A stretch of 64,000 bases of DNA from Chloroflexota bacterium (GTDB lineage: Bacteria; Chloroflexota; Anaerolineae; Aggregatilineales; UBA2796), in NCBI GenBank assembly GCA_021325095.1, contig JAJPHV010000106.1:21684-85683 (forward strand). Direction: 5' to 3'. This document shows positions 44,064-53,841 of this stretch, in pieces (position 1 is the stretch's first letter; every line of letters starts with the position of its first letter). The notes beneath the pieces are model-generated. The model made no database searches, was not told the origin of the DNA, and worked only from the letters and a program-made list of their open reading frames with translations. Both the position numbers and the translations under genes were made by a program.

Positions 44064-44951
44064 TCAGCCGTGCTGCGCAAAGTCGAGGGCCTGGGCCAGC
44101 GGCACGGTTGCCAGCCCGATCAGCCGATCCGCCCCGGCATAATAAACGTACACCTGGTCGCCGACCACGATATTGGCGCAACTGAACAGCGCGTAGGGCA
44201 CGTCGCCCTTGACTTCCCAGGTTTCCTCCGGCTCCATCGTGAATGCGGCGGGGCGATGGATAACTTTGGTCGGGTCATCCAGATCGAGCAGGGCTATCGA
44301 ATGGCGATAGATGATCGGAGGGCTGCCGTAGCCGTGATAGAACAGCAGCCAGCCCTGCAGTGTCTTGATCGGCAGGCCGTTGCTGCCAATGCTGACCGAA
44401 TCCCAGTCGTTGCCGGGGCGCGGGGCCATCAGCACCTGATGATCCGTCCAGTGAACCAGATCGTGGCTGAAGCCGATCCAGATGTGGCGGGAGCGACGGT
44501 GAAGGATGGCGTAGCGCCCGCCGATCTTCTCCGGGAACAGGACATGATCTTTGTTCTCGGCCCGCTCCAATGACCCCACGTCCTGCCACGTGATCAGGTT
44601 TTGCGAACGGGCGATCATCGGGAAATAACTACTGGCTCCGTAGGCGGTGTAGGTCATGTAAAATACGCCGTCGAGTGCCGTTACGCGGGGGTCTTCGACC
44701 CCCCGGTAATCGTCGCGGCCTTGATGCGGGCTGAACACCGGATTTCCCAGTCGGTTCCACGTCAGGCCGTCGGCGCTGACGGCGTACCCGATGCGCGAGA
44801 CGTAATCGTAGCCCTGCGCGCGGTAGAGCATGTGGAACAGGCCCTTGTGCTGCGTCACCGCGCAGTTGAAAACGTTGAGCGATTCCCACTGGTGGAGCGG
44901 GTTCGGATAGAGTAATGGGCTGGCTGGATGCCGCACCAGTTTTAGCGACAT
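44064..44951 (-). CDS. GH130-type glycoside phosphorylase/hydrolase
   Basis: A 295-residue five-bladed beta-propeller enzyme of GH130 (beta-mannoside phosphorylases). Seen: NVFNCAVTQHKGLFHMLYRA, GYAVSADGLTWNR, DDYRGVEDPRVTALDGVFYM (GVEDPR is the family hallmark with the catalytic Asp), KDHVLFPEKIGGRYAILHR and FYHGYGSPPIIYR. GGAG lies before the ATG. A 10-pair inverted repeat separates it from the GH63 gene upstream. Together they suggest use of a mannose- or glucose-containing oligosaccharide or compatible solute. Confidence 0.88.
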   Translation of the reverse strand: MSLKLVRHPASPLLYPNPLHQWESLNVFNCAVTQHKGLFHMLYRAQGYDYVSRIGYAVSADGLTWNRLGNPVFSPHQGRDDYRGVEDPRVTALDGVFYMTYTAYGASSYFPMIARSQNLITWQDVGSLERAENKDHVLFPEKIGGRYAILHRRSRHIWIGFSHDLVHWTDHQVLMAPRPGNDWDSVSIGSNGLPIKTLQGWLLFYHGYGSPPIIYRHSIALLDLDDPTKVIHRPAAFTMEPEETWEVKGDVPYALFSCANIVVGDQVYVYYAGADRLIGLATVPLAQALDFAQHG

Positions 44952-45036
44952 TGAAGCTCCGTTCAGGTCTGTACAGGTAGTCCCGAAAGCCTGTGTGCGT
45001 TACGAAAATGTGTGGCCGCCTATTTTACCATAGCCG

Positions 45037-45066
45037 GGGTGCAGAGTAGTCGCGTGCTCTGCACCC
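45037..45066. terminator. Perfect inverted repeat between GH63 and GH130 genes
   Basis: GGGTGCAGAG (45037-45046) and CTCTGCACCC (45057-45066) form a perfect 10-pair stem with a 10-base loop, 34 bases downstream of the GH63 stop (minus strand) and upstream of GH130. It lacks a T-tract, so it could be a terminator or an operator. Confidence 0.5.
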
Positions 45067-45100
45067 GAAACCAGAAGAATCGGCCATTGAAGCCTCGGCG

Positions 45101-47779
45101 CTACACCGTCTCCTGAAGCTGAGACTCTTCTGTTCTCTCCATCCGTTCGCCCTGCTGCTGGATCAGCTTGGCGACCAGACCCGTCCAGCCCGTTTGGTGG
45201 CTGGCCCCCAACCCGGAGCCGTTGTCGCCGTGAAAGTACTCGTGGAACAGGATGTAGTCGCGCCAGTGCGGATCGCCCTGCAAGCGCTCGTTCGCACCGT
45301 TGAAGGGACGGCAGCCCGTCTCATCACGGCGGAACAGAGCCGTCAGGCGCTGCGCCAGTTCGTCGGCGATCTGGCGCAGGGTCAGGTAATTGCCCGATCC
45401 CGTCGGGCACTCCACCTTGAAGTCGTCGCCATAGTAGTGGTGGAACTTTTGCAGCGACTCGATGATCAGGTAGTTGATAGGGAGCCAGATCGGCCCGCGC
45501 CAGTTCGAGTTGCCGCCGAACAGACCGGTGCGCGACTCGGCAGGTTCGTAATGCACGGTGTACGACATGCCATTCAGGTCCAGCACGTAGGGCTGCGTTT
45601 CGTGAATCTTGCTGACAGAGCGGATTCCATGATCGCTCAGGAACTCTGCCGGGTCGAGGGCGCGTTTGAGCAGGCGTTTCATGCGGTGGCCCCGTGTCAG
45701 GGCCAGCAATCGCCGTTCACCCGCGCCCGGCACTTCCCAGTGCGAAACCAGTTTCGACAGGTCGGGCCGGTGGGTCAGGAACCACTCCAGACGTTCCTTG
45801 AACTCCGGCAGTTTGTCCAGTAGCTCCGGCTCAACCGTCTCGACGGCCAAGAGCGGGATCAGCCCGACCAGCGAGCGCACCTTGAGCGGCATGGGCATGG
45901 CGCTCGGCCTTTGCAGCACGTCGTAGAAGAACTCGTCCTGCTCGTCCCACAGGGACACACCGTCCCCACCGATATTATTCATAGCGGCGGCGATGTACAT
46001 AAAATGCTCGAAGAACTTGGTCGTGATGTCCTCATAGACCGGGTTGTGAACGGCCAGTTCGAGCGCAATGGTCATCATGTTCAGGCAGAACATCGCCATC
46101 CAGCTTGTGCCGTCGCTCTGCTCAAGATGCCCGTCGGTGGGCAGCGCCGCGCTGCGATCAAAGACGCCGATGTTGTCCAGGCCCAGGAAACCGCCCTGGA
46201 AAATGTTTTTGCCCTCGGAGTCTTTACGGTTGACCCACCAGGTGAAGTTGAGCATCAACTTGTGAAAGGCGCGCTCCAGAAAGGCCAGGTCGCCCACACC
46301 GCGCTGTTTGCGCTCGATCTTGTAGACGCGCCAGGCTGCCCAGGCCAGCACCGGCGGGTTTACGTCGCTGAAATTCCACTCATAGGCTGGGACTTGCCCG
46401 TTAGGGTGTTGATACCACTCGCGCATGAGCAAGATGAGCTGCTCTTTGGCGAACGCGCTATCCACCAGTGCCAGCGGAATACAATGGAAGGCCAGGTCCC
46501 AGGCCGCGAACCAGGGGTACTCCCATTTGTCGGGCATGGACAGGATGTCGGCGGAGTTCAGGTGGACCCACTGCGCATTCCGGCCATTGCGGCGCTCGGC
46601 AGGTGGCGCTGGCTGCGCGGGGTCGCCTTTGAGCCACATGTCAACGTCGTAGTGATAGTACTGCTTCGACCACAGCATCCCGGCGAACGCCTGCCGCTGG
46701 ATACGGCGTTCATCCTCAGTCAAGGTGGCAGGTTGCAGCGCATTGTAATACTCATCGGCTTCGCGCTGCCGCTCGTCAAAACGCAGATCGAAATCCGCGA
46801 ACGGCTGGCTGTAGCTGCGGTTGGTCAGCCGCAGCCGGATCGTGAGCGACTCGCCCGCGTTCACGCTGCGCACATAATGGGCCGCCGCTTTCGTGCCGAC
46901 CTGCGCCGGGTTGACCGCTCCGTTGTTCCCGGCAACCACATACTCGTGGAAAGCGTCCTTGACGAAAGGCGTCGCGTTCGGAACGTTATACAGACGGGCG
47001 GTGTTCGTTTCGTTTTCGGTGAACAGCAATGCGCCAGCGTTCTCGCAGTACAGCGCGTACTCGCCCAGGTCGGCGTGCTGCGCGCGAATGACCTGCGTGC
47101 CGTCGTCCAACCTGTCGGCCCGGAGGATAGGCTTGCGATCATCCCGGCCCCACGACCAGGTGTTGCGGAACCACAGCGTCGGCAGCACCGACACGGACGC
47201 TGCTTCCGGCCCCCGGTTGGCAACCTGAATCCGGATCAAAATATCGTCGGGCTGCGCTTTGGCGTATTCCACGAATACGTCAAAGTACCGGTCTTCGTCA
47301 AAGATCCCGGTGTCCAGCAGTTCAAATTCGCCCTGGTCTTTGCTGCGCCTGCGATTTTCATCGACCAGCCGGGCATAGGGGAACGCCGCCTGCGGATATT
47401 TGTACAGCATCCGCATGTAGCTGTGTGTGGGCGTGCTGTCCAGGTAGAAGTAGTATTCCTTGACATCCTCGCCGTGATTGCCTTCCGGCCCGGTCAGCCC
47501 GAACAGGCGCTCCTTGAGAATGGGGTCGTGGCCGTTCCACAGCGCCAGCGCAAAGCACAGATGCTGATGATTATCGCAGATGCCCGCCAGTCCATCCTCA
47601 TTCCAGCGGTAGATTTTGGAGCGGGCCTGGTCGTGAGGCAGGTACTCCCAGGCCGCTCCATTGGCGCTGTAGTCCTCGCGCACGGTTCCCCAGGCGCGCT
47701 CACTGAGGTATGGCCCCCAGCGCTGCCAGTTCTTGCTATCGGTCAGCAGACGTTGCTGTTCAACCGAGGAGGCCGTCAT
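45101..47779 (-). CDS. GH63-family alpha-glucosidase
   Basis: An 892-residue (alpha/alpha)6-barrel glucosidase of family GH63. The N terminus has [40 protein letters not shown] and [20 protein letters not shown]. The catalytic part has [20 protein letters not shown] (general-acid Asp), [20 protein letters not shown] and, at the C terminus, [20 protein letters not shown] with [20 protein letters not shown]. Bacterial GH63 enzymes cut glucose from small glucosides such as glucosylglycerate or oligosaccharides. It has no signal peptide. GAGGTGAACC precedes the ATG. It overlaps the end of the dehydrogenase gene by 20 bases, so the products are coupled. Confidence 0.93.
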   Translation of the reverse strand: MTASSVEQQRLLTDSKNWQRWGPYLSERAWGTVREDYSANGAAWEYLPHDQARSKIYRWNEDGLAGICDNHQHLCFALALWNGHDPILKERLFGLTGPEGNHGEDVKEYYFYLDSTPTHSYMRMLYKYPQAAFPYARLVDENRRRSKDQGEFELLDTGIFDEDRYFDVFVEYAKAQPDDILIRIQVANRGPEAASVSVLPTLWFRNTWSWGRDDRKPILRADRLDDGTQVIRAQHADLGEYALYCENAGALLFTENETNTARLYNVPNATPFVKDAFHEYVVAGNNGAVNPAQVGTKAAAHYVRSVNAGESLTIRLRLTNRSYSQPFADFDLRFDERQREADEYYNALQPATLTEDERRIQRQAFAGMLWSKQYYHYDVDMWLKGDPAQPAPPAERRNGRNAQWVHLNSADILSMPDKWEYPWFAAWDLAFHCIPLALVDSAFAKEQLILLMREWYQHPNGQVPAYEWNFSDVNPPVLAWAAWRVYKIERKQRGVGDLAFLERAFHKLMLNFTWWVNRKDSEGKNIFQGGFLGLDNIGVFDRSAALPTDGHLEQSDGTSWMAMFCLNMMTIALELAVHNPVYEDITTKFFEHFMYIAAAMNNIGGDGVSLWDEQDEFFYDVLQRPSAMPMPLKVRSLVGLIPLLAVETVEPELLDKLPEFKERLEWFLTHRPDLSKLVSHWEVPGAGERRLLALTRGHRMKRLLKRALDPAEFLSDHGIRSVSKIHETQPYVLDLNGMSYTVHYEPAESRTGLFGGNSNWRGPIWLPINYLIIESLQKFHHYYGDDFKVECPTGSGNYLTLRQIADELAQRLTALFRRDETGCRPFNGANERLQGDPHWRDYILFHEYFHGDNGSGLGASHQTGWTGLVAKLIQQQGERMERTEESQLQETV

Positions 47780-48875
47780 GGTTCACCTCTACAAAGACCT
47801 TGATGGCATTTTTCGCTTCCGTCAGCAGCCGGATCATCTCGGCGTAATTTTCCAACCCTTTGACCGGATGAGTCAAGAAGCGTTCCAGCCAACCCGGATA
47901 CTGCTGCGCGGCCAGCGCCATATCGTACACCCCGCGCTCAAAATAGGTGCGGTTGGCATTGACCGAACCGACCACAACTTTGTTGCCCAGTACGAAATCG
48001 AGCATGATGTCGTCGCCCGGAATTTCGATGCGTTTGCCGCCACCGCTGATCCCGGTCAGCACCAGGACGCCGTTTCGCCCCAACGCGCCCATCGCCTCAA
48101 AAGCGACACTGCTCACCCCGGTGGCCTCAAAGATCAGGTCAAGCGGGCCAAACTGCTCGGCGGCCTGTGTGACCGAGGTTTGGAGCGTGCTGACATAGCG
48201 CGCGCCAATGGCCTCGGCCAGCTCGCTGTTGAGTGTGGGCGGTTCCGCGCGCGAGATGACGGTGACCTCCAATCCGCGCAGGCGCAGTGCCAGTGCTGCG
48301 AGCAAACCGAGCGGTCCCGACCCCAGGACGGCGGCACGCTCTGGCCGCCAGACCTTGAGGCGGCGCTGAATCTCATAAGCCTGTTCGATGCCCTTTTCGG
48401 CGACACTCATCGGCTCCAGGAGGACACCGACATTCTTCAGCCCGGCGGGTACTTTGACGATGAACTCGGCGTCATCCACGTAGTATTCGGTCAGGTAGCC
48501 GTGTCGCAGGTTGATGCCCCGCTCAAAGTAGGTCCTGTCGGTGGTCATGTCATTCATGCCGATCCGGTCATAGAGGCTGCTGCCGGGCCGCCGCACCGTC
48601 GCCACCACGTAATCCCCGGGGGCGATGCCCCGCACGCTGGGGCCGACCTCGACGACCTGCCCGAACGATTCGTGCCCGGTGACGAGAAAATCGTAACCGT
48701 CCGGTGCTGCGCCATACTCGGCGGCGTTGATCTCTTTGTCCGTGCCATCGACGCCAACCCGCAGCACTTTGACGAGAACGCCACGCCCATCTGGAACGTC
48801 ATTCACACTCGGCATTGGGAGTTCTGCCAGGTGAATACTGTTCGGCTTGCCTGGGAATACTGCAACTGCTTTCAT
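47760..48875 (-). CDS. Glucose 1-dehydrogenase-like zinc dehydrogenase
   Basis: A 371-residue medium-chain dehydrogenase resembling the archaeal glucose dehydrogenase (Sulfolobus/Thermoplasma type). It has [36 protein letters not shown] (Asp takes the place of the first Cys zinc ligand), [15 protein letters not shown] (GHE), [35 protein letters not shown] and the Rossmann [20 protein letters not shown]. It would oxidise glucose with NAD(P), fitting the coupled GH63 gene that frees glucose. AAGGAG lies six bases before the ATG at 48875. First gene of the minus-strand operon. Confidence 0.9.
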   Translation of the reverse strand: MKAVAVFPGKPNSIHLAELPMPSVNDVPDGRGVLVKVLRVGVDGTDKEINAAEYGAAPDGYDFLVTGHESFGQVVEVGPSVRGIAPGDYVVATVRRPGSSLYDRIGMNDMTTDRTYFERGINLRHGYLTEYYVDDAEFIVKVPAGLKNVGVLLEPMSVAEKGIEQAYEIQRRLKVWRPERAAVLGSGPLGLLAALALRLRGLEVTVISRAEPPTLNSELAEAIGARYVSTLQTSVTQAAEQFGPLDLIFEATGVSSVAFEAMGALGRNGVLVLTGISGGGKRIEIPGDDIMLDFVLGNKVVVGSVNANRTYFERGVYDMALAAQQYPGWLERFLTHPVKGLENYAEMIRLLTEAKNAIKVFVEVNHDGLLG

Positions 48876-49300
48876 AACATGCTCCTTCCATAAGTCGATA
48901 GGCGTAGGCCACCTGGTGTCTGCGACAGGCTAACAGACCGTTGTCGAACGCTGTGTTTGGTGTGCAACGTATAGTCTGACCGGATAGCGATCTGTTACAC
49001 CTGCTGCGATCCACATCGATTCCGGTTTTCAGGGTTTGCGCTCCCGTCGACACAGGGAGATTGTGCCCGGCTGTACAGAGGCAACGAGGGGTTTGATGAA
49101 CTCGGCTGAAACTGATGGAGCGCGAGTCTATTTAATAAATGAAAAAAGTAAAGAACAAGGGGAGCCGGCAGTTCACAGAATCTTGAGATTGGCGTACAGT
49201 CCAGCGTGTCGGATGGGCAGAACAATCGACAAGTTTCGTTATCCAAGTATTAAGCGCTTCTGAAGAACATGAATTTATTTTGAAAGGGGAAGCATAATAC
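48876..49300. other. Divergent intergenic region of about 420 bases
   Basis: It separates the minus-strand dehydrogenase operon and the plus-strand receiver gene. It becomes AT-rich from 49120. A 75-codon open frame at 49036-49263 shows no ribosome site, no family features and atypical composition, so I do not call a gene. No tRNA or clear structured RNA is seen. Confidence 0.5.
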
Positions 49301-49329
49301 TTGACTCAGGACACAGGTAGACGTACATT
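49301..49329 (+). promoter_or_regulatory. Sigma-70 promoter for the receiver gene
   Basis: TTGACT (49301-49306), a 17-base spacer and TACATT (49324-49329), 36 bases before the GTG start at 49366. Confidence 0.7.
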
Positions 49330-49365
49330 GGAGACGCGATAACACTCTACCGCTGAGGCTGGCAC

Positions 49366-49731
49366 GTGGCTACCATACTGATCGTCGAAGATAACAAGCC
49401 CCTGAATCAACTTTATGCCGAAGTGCTCAGAATGTCCGGGTTTGATATTCTGCAGGCCGCCAACTGCAAAGAGGCGGTGGAGTGTCTCCAGCAGGCCGTC
49501 CCGGAAATCATTGTTCTGGATATGCTCCTCCCGGATGGCAATGGGCAATCTGTCATTTCCTACGTGCGAGAGACTCTCGATCTTCAAAAGACCCACATCA
49601 TTGCGGTTTCCGGTTTCCAGGGGGATGTGAGTGAGCCTGACAGTTTGGGCATCGATCACTTCCTGGTGAAACCGGTGGCGATCCCAACGCTGGTTGACTG
49701 CGTAGACCGCATTCTCAACCACAAGAAATGA
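49366..49731 (+). CDS. Single-domain response regulator (CheY-like)
   Basis: A 121-residue receiver with no output domain: ATILIVEDNKPLNQLYAEVL, phospho-acceptor Asp in EIIVLDMLLPDGNG, the Thr/Ser position in HIIAVSGF and Lys in HFLVKPVAIPTL. It must act by protein contact or as a phosphorelay intermediate. GTG start with GAGG upstream and its own strong promoter. No kinase is adjacent. Confidence 0.92.
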   Translation: MATILIVEDNKPLNQLYAEVLRMSGFDILQAANCKEAVECLQQAVPEIIVLDMLLPDGNGQSVISYVRETLDLQKTHIIAVSGFQGDVSEPDSLGIDHFLVKPVAIPTLVDCVDRILNHKK

Positions 49732-49903
49732 CGCCCTAAGCATTTCCCTTCTTTGAGTCGTTTCCGCACTCGGTTCAGGCACGTCGCCGCGGTAGCTTTA
49801 CCTGGTCTGCTACACCGTTTGAGCCTTTGGCGCGTTCGTGGCAGCGGCCTCTTCACGGCAAGTTGATTGTCGCCCGTCCCCTACCAGAAAGCCCGAATCG
49901 TGA

Positions 49904-49919
49904 CAGATTGAGCAATCTG
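49904..49919. promoter_or_regulatory. 16-base dyad overlapping a -35 box (candidate operator)
   Basis: CAGATTG-AG-CAATCTG is a perfect dyad covering the -35 box TTGAGC (49908-49913) of the next promoter, so a bound protein would block polymerase. Confidence 0.5.
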
Positions 49920-49936
49920 GCAAAGCCGTGTATAAT
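49908..49936 (+). promoter_or_regulatory. Sigma-70 promoter for the 380-residue membrane protein
   Basis: TTGAGC (49908-49913), a 17-base spacer and TATAAT (49931-49936), 37 bases before the GTG at 49974. Confidence 0.75.
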
Positions 49937-49973
49937 GCGTAGCAGCCGGGTTTGAATATCGTTAGGAGGCACG

Positions 49974-51116
49974 GTGTCGAGCCAACCTCTCGATCCAATC
50001 AACAACGAGGCCGTCCCTTTACCGGAGCAAAAGGATCAGTCGGTGTACGTCCCTCGCCCGGAGGTCGAAGCGCTGACTCCTCGGACGCCCGAAGTCTTTT
50101 CCACCGACCCGGTTCCACCAGCGCCCGCCCCGGAGAGCTTCGCGGGCGAACCACCGAGCACCGAATCCGCCGCACCGCCAGTGGCGTCCGTGTCAGTGAA
50201 GGCTGACGGCGTAGGCGGTATGATCATTGCACCAGAAGGGGGCGTTGTGGATCAAATCACGCTGCGCAGTCTCACCGATCCTTTTGAAACACCGTCCGTT
50301 CCGCGCACACCATCGCGTGACCTGTTCAAGCCCGACGCAGGCGAGAAGCCGCCTGACGGGGCGCTGCTCCAACAGTTCGTGACCACGCAGCGAATGCGCG
50401 ATCTGTGGCATCAGATCGACGCGCTGCAAGAGGAGGTGATCCAGCGTGTTCACGCGGACCGCACGGACACCGACGCCTACCAGCAGGATTTGCTGTACGC
50501 CAGCTCACTGCTGATGCAGTCCCCCGCCAACTACGATGAGGCCCGGCAGATCGTCTACCGGGTGCGTGGCGATCTGAACCGTGAAATGCGCGTGCTGGCC
50601 GACATCCAGCGCTACCGCCCGATTATTGTCATCTACTACGTGATCTGGCTGGCGGCGATCTTCATCGCCTCGCGCTTCGATATGCAGTTCCGCCAGATGA
50701 TCCCGGATAATCTGCCCATTCTGAAGCTGGCGCTGATGCCCATCCTGTTTGCGACGGGCGGCGCGCTGTTCAACGGCATCATGGCGCTCATCGACCATAC
50801 CACCCGCAAGCGCGATTTCGACCCGATTCACAACACGTGGTATTTCATCAATCCACTGATCGGCGGGGTGCTGGGCCTGGTGGTCTTCGTGTTCTTCGTC
50901 GCCACAGGAACCTCTTTCAACCCCAACCTGATCAGCGATCAGAGCCTGGCAAACGCGCAAACGCCGCTCACGATCTGGCTGCTGGCATTCATCGTCGGCT
51001 GGCAGCAAAACACCGCCGTTAAGCTGCTTAATGGCTTCCTGAAGACCGTCTCGCCAGAGAAGCCACAGGCGCAAACGGAGCGGCCCTCATTCACGGACAG
51101 TACAGGCAAATCCTGA
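49974..51116 (+). CDS. Membrane protein of unknown function with long disordered N terminus
   Basis: A 380-residue protein. The first 110 residues are Pro/Glu/Ala-rich and likely disordered. A helical segment (130-205) follows, then four membrane helices (PIIVIYYVIWLAAIFIASRF, LKLALMPILFATGGALFNGI, PLIGGVLGLVVFVFFVATGT, LTIWLLAFIVGWQQ). GTG start with AGGAGG five bases upstream, and a near-consensus promoter with an overlapping dyad, so it is well expressed and regulated. No known family recognised. Confidence 0.72.
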   Translation: MSSQPLDPINNEAVPLPEQKDQSVYVPRPEVEALTPRTPEVFSTDPVPPAPAPESFAGEPPSTESAAPPVASVSVKADGVGGMIIAPEGGVVDQITLRSLTDPFETPSVPRTPSRDLFKPDAGEKPPDGALLQQFVTTQRMRDLWHQIDALQEEVIQRVHADRTDTDAYQQDLLYASSLLMQSPANYDEARQIVYRVRGDLNREMRVLADIQRYRPIIVIYYVIWLAAIFIASRFDMQFRQMIPDNLPILKLALMPILFATGGALFNGIMALIDHTTRKRDFDPIHNTWYFINPLIGGVLGLVVFVFFVATGTSFNPNLISDQSLANAQTPLTIWLLAFIVGWQQNTAVKLLNGFLKTVSPEKPQAQTERPSFTDSTGKS

Positions 51117-51139
51117 TTCCCCGTTCTGATATTGATTGA

Positions 51140-51173
51140 CCTCACCCCTGGCCCCTCTCCAACTGGAGAGGGG
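51140..51173. repeat. GC-rich palindromic intergenic repeat, copy 2 (short)
   Basis: CCTCACCCCTGG leads into CCCCTCTCCA-ac-TGGAGAGGGG; the right outer arm is missing. It lies 24 bases after the membrane protein stop and upstream of the tetR promoter. Confidence 0.8.
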
Positions 51174-51223
51174 AAGTTGCCATTTCGTGCTGCTAGTCCC
51201 TCGAAATTCGACAGCGTTGACCC

Positions 51224-51252
51224 TTGACAACCTGAACGCTTCAGTACACAAT
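51224..51252 (+). promoter_or_regulatory. Promoter of the TetR/MFS operon with internal dyad
   Basis: TTGACA (51224-51229), a 17-base spacer and CACAAT (51247-51252). The spacer holds the dyad CTGAA-CGC-TTCAG (51232-51244), a likely operator for the TetR-type repressor encoded next. Confidence 0.6.
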
Positions 51253-51309
51253 TTAACGGCCCAGTAGAAAAGCTACCGAACAGTAAGAACAAGAGGAACC
51301 GCAACAGAA

Positions 51310-51933
51310 ATGCGCGCGCCTTCGTATAAAGAGCGTGAACGGCAGCGCCGCGAACAGGAAATCCTGGATGCAGCGGAGCAGTTGTTGATCGAACGGGGTT
51401 ATGCTGCGCTGACGATGGATGACCTGGCTGACGCTGTCGGCATCTCGAAGCCAACGCTCTACCAGCACTTCAAGAGTAAAGAGGACCTGGCGGCCAGGGT
51501 GATCGTCAATGCGCTGCAAATGCTGGAAGCGCATTTGCAACAGCCGCACGGCGACAGCCCGCTGGCACACATTGTGAAGACTTTTCGCCATTTGCTCGAA
51601 CAGCGCCATGCGTCGGGCGGCGTCCTGGCAAGCCTGGGGCCGGAATTGGTCGTGAAGGCGATCCACACCAGCCCTCTGCTGGCCGAACACAAGGCGCGGA
51701 TCGTGAAGCTGCTGGGAGAGTTGGTCGACGAAGCCAAAGCGCGCGGGGAAATTGTCGATTCGATCCCCACCTCTGTGATCGTTCGCTCGATGTTCTGTTT
51801 GCAGAGCGCCCTGACCGATCTGGAACCCGATCTGGAACACTCGCTTATCGGTGTGATCCACCTGTTCCTGTACGGAATCGCGCCACGTGCAGACGCCGGT
51901 TCGGAGCCGACTAAGGAGAGAAGGAATCCGTGA
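51310..51933 (+). CDS. TetR-family transcriptional repressor
   Basis: A 207-residue regulator. The HTH is at residues 15-62: ILDAAEQLLIERGYAALTMD, LADAVGISKPTLYQHFKSKE. The C-terminal helical domain (65-207) would bind an inducer. The stop overlaps the GTG start of the MFS gene, so it most likely controls that exporter and itself through the dyad within its promoter. Full length for the family. Confidence 0.94.
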   Translation: MRAPSYKERERQRREQEILDAAEQLLIERGYAALTMDDLADAVGISKPTLYQHFKSKEDLAARVIVNALQMLEAHLQQPHGDSPLAHIVKTFRHLLEQRHASGGVLASLGPELVVKAIHTSPLLAEHKARIVKLLGELVDEAKARGEIVDSIPTSVIVRSMFCLQSALTDLEPDLEHSLIGVIHLFLYGIAPRADAGSEPTKERRNP

Positions 51934-53831
51934 CTACCACATCTGTCGCAACGATTGCCGCTATGACCAGCGCCGAGGAAGCTGCCTACAAGCGGCGCTG
52001 GATCGCATTGCTCTTGCTCAGTTTGAGCCTGACACTGATCATCATCGACAGCACCATCGTCAACATCGCTTTCCCGGCCATTCGCAAGACGTTTAACGCT
52101 TCGTTTGCCGATGCTGAATGGGTGAACTCGATCTATTCGCTGGTCTTTGGCGCGGCCCTCATTACCTGGGGCAAGCTGGGTGACCAGTATGGCCGGCGCA
52201 ATATTTTCGTGGCGGGCGCAATTGTATTCGTGAGTGGGTCGCTTGGTTCTGGTCTGGCCGGGAATATTGCGCTGCTGGTCTTGTTCCGGGCGTTGCAGGG
52301 CATGGGCGGCGCGATGATGTCGCCCTCGACTCTGTCGATCATCACTTCGACGTTCAAGGGTCGTGAGCGCGGCATTGCCTTCGGCATCTGGGGGGCAACG
52401 GCTGGCGTGGCGGCGGCGCTCGGCCCGATCCTGGGTGGCTGGTTAATCAGCTATGGTACAGGCGTTACCGCCGAATCGTGGCGGCTGGCTTTCCTGATCA
52501 ACGTGCCGATTGGGGTGGTCGCTATAGCCGGCAGTTTCTGGGCCATCCGCGAGAGCCGGGACAGCAGCATCCACCACAAGATCGATTGGATCGGCATTTT
52601 GTTCGCGTCACTGTCGCTTGGGTCGGTGGTGTTCGGGGCCATTGAGGGACAGAATTACGGCTGGCTGGAAGCCAAGAAAGTCTTCACGCTCGGCCCGATC
52701 ACGTACCCGCAGGTAGCGCCAGGGACGACGGTCATCCCTGCGGGCACAACGTCGTTCATTCCGTTTACGTTCCTGTTCGGCATTGTGATGTTCATCGTCT
52801 TTGTCTTTGTCGAACTGCGCCAGGAGCGCAGCGGCGGCGAACCGCTCTTCGAGTTTGGAATGCTGAAACACCGCAGCTTCCGCTTCGGCCTGCTGACCGT
52901 GCTCATTGTCGCACTGGGCGAGTTCGGGGTGGTGCTCGTGCTGTCCATCTTCTTCCAGCTTGCCAAAGGGCTGGATGCTTTCCAGACCGGGCTGCGTTTC
53001 CTGCCGTTTGCGCTGGCGATCATCGTGGCCGCGCCGATGGCTGGCATGTTGTCGAGCCGCTTCGGGGCCAAGTGGGTGGTGACGGCAGGCATGGCCTGTG
53101 AAGCGACAGCGCTGTTCTGGATGGGGCGTGTCCTGTACGTGGATACTTCCTTCTGGTCGATCCTGCCTGCGTTTATCCTGTATGGCGTGGGGGTCGGGCT
53201 GGCAATCGCCCAGTTAGCGAACATCGTCCTATCGGATATTCCCTCGGACAAGGCCGGTGTTGCTTCCGGCGCGAACAACACGATCCGGCAAATCGGCGCG
53301 TCACTGGGTATTGCTCTGATCGGCGCAGTCTTGTTCGGGCAGTTTGCGGCGGAAGCCAAACCGCTGATCGAGAGATCGACGGCTTTTGAAGATTTCAGCG
53401 CTCGCGTCGAGGCCAATACGGCTATCTCCCGCGAGGCAAAGGTCATCGGTTCACAGTTCAAGAATTTCGCCGGGCAGGCCAAGCAATCCATTGAGACGGC
53501 GCTGGACAACAACGAAGGCTTCGATACCGATGCTGATCCGCTGGATACGGCGCTGGCACAAATTCCGGCTCCGGCTAAGACCTTGCTCAAGTTCCAGGCC
53601 GTTGATCTGGACAACCCCGAAGTGGTCAGCCGCATCAAGCGCGACCTGAGGCCGGACGTGGACATCCTGAGCCACGATATACAGCATACGCTGGGCGAGG
53701 GCTTCTCCGGGGCAGGCCGTGCTGCGGCGCAGGTGGCCTCCCTGTTTGTGGCAGCGGGCGCGCTCAGTTCATTGATGCTGCCCAACACGCGCCGCGAACG
53801 GCAGGGCGAAGCGCTGGTAATAGGGCACTGA
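51930..53831 (+). CDS. DHA2-type MFS drug exporter with inserted hydrophilic loop
   Basis: A 633-residue 14-helix antiporter (EmrB/QacA-like): ALLLLSLSLTLIIIDSTIVN (motif D1), WGKLGDQYGRRNIFVAG (motif A), RALQGMGGAMMSPSTLSII and GIWGATAGVAAALGPILGGW (motif C). About 125 residues of hydrophilic, helical sequence lie between the last two helices (from EAKPLIERSTAFEDFSARVE to DILSHDIQHTLGE), longer than the loop usual in QacA-type pumps. Translationally coupled to the TetR gene. Substrate is probably a hydrophobic drug or dye; unknown. Confidence 0.93.
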   Translation: MTTTSVATIAAMTSAEEAAYKRRWIALLLLSLSLTLIIIDSTIVNIAFPAIRKTFNASFADAEWVNSIYSLVFGAALITWGKLGDQYGRRNIFVAGAIVFVSGSLGSGLAGNIALLVLFRALQGMGGAMMSPSTLSIITSTFKGRERGIAFGIWGATAGVAAALGPILGGWLISYGTGVTAESWRLAFLINVPIGVVAIAGSFWAIRESRDSSIHHKIDWIGILFASLSLGSVVFGAIEGQNYGWLEAKKVFTLGPITYPQVAPGTTVIPAGTTSFIPFTFLFGIVMFIVFVFVELRQERSGGEPLFEFGMLKHRSFRFGLLTVLIVALGEFGVVLVLSIFFQLAKGLDAFQTGLRFLPFALAIIVAAPMAGMLSSRFGAKWVVTAGMACEATALFWMGRVLYVDTSFWSILPAFILYGVGVGLAIAQLANIVLSDIPSDKAGVASGANNTIRQIGASLGIALIGAVLFGQFAAEAKPLIERSTAFEDFSARVEANTAISREAKVIGSQFKNFAGQAKQSIETALDNNEGFDTDADPLDTALAQIPAPAKTLLKFQAVDLDNPEVVSRIKRDLRPDVDILSHDIQHTLGEGFSGAGRAAAQVASLFVAAGALSSLMLPNTRRERQGEALVIGH

Positions 53832-53841
53832 GGTGGGGTTT

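Noticed and set aside
45911..47803. 630-codon open frame on the plus strand
   Set aside because: Antisense to the clear GH63 gene; low-complexity composition and no motifs.
49036..49263. 75-codon plus-strand frame in the large intergenic region
   Set aside because: No ribosome site, no recognisable feature and it ends before the promoter of the receiver gene.
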